Program-made: the position numbers and the translations under genes
NCBI GenBank assembly: GCA_036005525.1
Contig: DASYQM010000354.1
Location: 1 to 6,854 of the forward strand
Direction of reading: 5' to 3'
Length of the DNA stretch: 6,854 nucleotides
Origin: UBA9676 sp036005525
Lineage (GTDB): Bacteria > Actinomycetota > Actinomycetes > Streptosporangiales > Streptosporangiaceae
Notes under the pieces: model-generated
Seen by the model: the letters and a program-made list of their open reading frames with translations, nothing else
The model's database searches: none
What the model was told of the DNA's origin: nothing
In this document: piece by piece, positions 5,668-6,854 of the stretch
Numbering within the stretch: position 1 is the stretch's first letter
Layout: every line of letters starts with the position of its first letter

Positions 5668-6405
5668 ATGAAGATCAACGGGTCGGCTGCCCTGGTCACC
5701 GGCGCCAACCGCGGGCTCGGCAAGGCGTACGCCCGGGAGCTGGTCAAGCGCGGTGCGGCCAGGGTCTACGGAGCCACGCGCGATCCGGCCGCCGTCACCG
5801 ATCCCGGCGTGACGCCCCTTGCCCTCGACGTCACCGACCCGGAGCGCGCCGCCCAGGTCGCGGCGCAGTGCGCTGATGTCACCCTCCTGGTGAACAACGC
5901 GGGGGTGATGGCGGCCAGCACGTTCGTCGGCGCGCCGAACCTGGACGCCGCCCGGCTGGAGATGGAGACCAACTACTTCGGCACGCTGCGCATGTGCCGG
6001 GCCTTCGCCCCGGTGCTCGCGGCCAATGGCGGCGGCGCGATCGTCAACATGCTCTCGGTCACCAGCTTCTACACGAACCCGTTCAACGCCTCCTACGGCG
6101 CCTCGAAGGCAGCGGCCTGGTCCCTGACCAACGGCGTCCGGCTTGAGCTTCACCACCAGGGCACCCTCGTGGTCGCCGTGCACGCCGGCTTCATCGACAC
6201 CGACATGGCCGCGCTGGTCGACGCGCCCAAGATCAGCCCGGAATCGGTCGCCCAGCTGGTCTTCGACGCCGTCGAGGCCGGCCGGATCGAGGTGCTCGCC
6301 GACGAGCGGTCCCGGTTCATCAAGGCATCGCTGTCGGACGATCACGAGCTGATCTACCCGCCCGTCCAAGAGTTCTGGGACGCCGCGGTGAAGGGCACCG
6401 GTTAG
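5668..6405 (+). CDS. Short-chain dehydrogenase/reductase (SDR family)
   Basis: Classical-type NAD(P)-dependent oxidoreductase of 245 residues. The cofactor motif TGANRGLG is at 11-18, LDVTD at 53-57 and NNAG at 76-79. The catalytic set is Asn102, Ser130, Tyr143 and Lys147 (YGASK), all present. Arg38 (GATRD), at the end of the second strand, suggests NADP(H) preference. After the catalytic Lys, HAGFIDTDMA occupies the place of the family's PGxxxTxM segment, with His-Ala where Pro is usual. The substrate cannot be deduced. The ATG is fixed by AGGAGG six bases upstream; the homologous N terminus begins right there. The gene is transcribed divergently from the amidohydrolase and appears to stand alone, ending just before a palindrome and the right-edge insertion sequence. 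Confidence 0.93.
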   Translation: MKINGSAALVTGANRGLGKAYARELVKRGAARVYGATRDPAAVTDPGVTPLALDVTDPERAAQVAAQCADVTLLVNNAGVMAASTFVGAPNLDAARLEMETNYFGTLRMCRAFAPVLAANGGGAIVNMLSVTSFYTNPFNASYGASKAAAWSLTNGVRLELHHQGTLVVAVHAGFIDTDMAALVDAPKISPESVAQLVFDAVEAGRIEVLADERSRFIKASLSDDHELIYPPVQEFWDAAVKGTG

Positions 6406-6410
6406 CGCGG

Positions 6411-6424
6411 GCCAGGCGCCTGGC
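6411..6424. terminator. 14-bp perfect palindrome just after the SDR stop, possible terminator
   Basis: GCCAGGCGCCTGGC is perfectly self-complementary and starts five bases after the SDR stop codon. As RNA it can form a 5-bp stem with a 4-nt loop. There is no U-tract. It lies between two genes whose 3' ends converge, so it could serve both, or mark the insertion sequence boundary. Confidence 0.4.
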
Positions 6425-6433
6425 TGAGGAGTC

Positions 6434-6854
6434 CTAGTGTGATGCGCCGGAAATCCGGGCTATATATCTTGCCAGTGAGTCCAGGATCTCTTCTGCGGTC
6501 TTGGTCCAGGTGAACGGCCTGGGGTTCTGGTTCCAGGTGGCGATCCAGGCGCGGATGTCGGCTTCCGGGGCCTGCACGCTCTTGTGCACGCCGCGGCGGG
6601 TCATCTGATCAGTCAGGTACCCGAACCAGCGTTCCACCTGGTTGATCCACGAGGACCCGGTTGGGGTGAAGTGCAGGTGAAAGCGGGGATGGCGGGCCAG
6701 CCAGTCCTGGATGACGGCCGTCTTGTGGGTGGCCAGGTTGCCGCAGACCAGGTGCACGTCCAGGCCGGCGGGCACGGCCTTGCCGATCCGGGCCAGGAAC
6801 TTCTTGAACCCGGTGGCGCGGTGGCGCCGGTGCAGGGAGGAGATCACGCGGCCG
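6434..6854 (-). CDS. IS630-family transposase, C-terminal part, catalytic Asp replaced by Gly
   Basis: DDE transposase of the IS630/Tc1-mariner group. The frame stays open to the window edge, so the N-terminal helix-turn-helix part and first catalytic Asp lie outside. Visible order: VISSLHRRHRATGFKKFLAR, then VHLVCGNLATHKT, then HFTPTGSSWINQVERWFGYL, whose Glu in QVERW is the third catalytic residue. The C terminus is KTAEEILDSLARYIARISGA. In relatives known to me the second motif reads CDN; here it is CGN (codon complement at 6740-6742), so the second catalytic Asp is lost. The change is explained by one transition at 6741. The product would probably be catalytically dead even if full length. 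The gene is read leftward, its 3' end facing the SDR gene, and it is of a different IS630 subgroup from the left-edge fragment. Confidence 0.85.
   Translation of the reverse strand, partial: GRVISSLHRRHRATGFKKFLARIGKAVPAGLDVHLVCGNLATHKTAVIQDWLARHPRFHLHFTPTGSSWINQVERWFGYLTDQMTRRGVHKSVQAPEADIRAWIATWNQNPRPFTWTKTAEEILDSLARYIARISGASH

Noticed and set aside
5428..6369. Open frame antisense to the SDR gene (313 residues)
   Set aside because: It has a low-complexity Gly/Arg/Val-rich composition, and the SDR on the other strand has complete catalytic motifs.
1..6854. Composite transposon formed by the two IS630 copies
   Set aside because: The two transposases belong to different subgroups, so their ends would not be cut together, and both appear inactive.

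Overview
The window is GC-rich DNA of actinomycete type. The evidence is strong GC bias at third codon positions, frequent GTG starts, GGAGG-class ribosome binding sites, and protein families typical of Streptomyces-like genomes. It looks like an accessory segment: a short run of intact metabolic and DNA-repair genes lying between two defective IS630-type transposase genes.

Left edge (1-376, + strand). Bases 3-92 fold as two consecutive hairpins with the architecture of group II intron domains V and VI. They are followed by AC at 93-94, the usual intron 3' dinucleotide. Recognisable IS630-family transposase coding sequence starts right after this and runs to a stop at 376. The simplest reading is the 3' end of a group II intron sitting inside an IS630 transposase gene, next to the codon for the second catalytic Asp.

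Minus-strand block (427-5431). A RIO-type protein kinase gene (427-1339) is broken by two single-base deletions about 18 bp apart. After a 354-bp gap with no convincing gene, a small plus-strand ASCH-like gene (1694-1984) converges on the next minus-strand genes. Those genes, read from the right, are an amidohydrolase (start near 5395, end 4097), a Mug-type uracil/mismatch DNA glycosylase (4100-3531) whose start overlaps the amidohydrolase stop as GTGA, a homocysteine S-methyltransferase-family gene (3457-2501), and an 84-residue small protein (2276-2022) with a very strong Shine-Dalgarno site. The amidohydrolase and glycosylase are probably co-transcribed and translationally coupled. The methyltransferase could belong to the same operon, with a 73-bp gap. 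The 224-bp gap before the small gene holds a possible terminator and a 14-bp palindrome, so that gene probably has its own promoter.

Right part (5432-6854). A 236-bp divergent promoter region with inverted repeats separates the amidohydrolase from a plus-strand short-chain dehydrogenase/reductase (5668-6405). A second IS630-type transposase of a different subgroup enters from the right edge on the minus strand. Its expected catalytic Asp is replaced by Gly.

I see no evidence for a defence system, CRISPR array, tRNA or rRNA. The most unusual item is the intron-in-transposase structure at the left edge. The broken kinase and the catalytic-site change in the right transposase fit a decaying accessory region, but either could also be a sequencing error.
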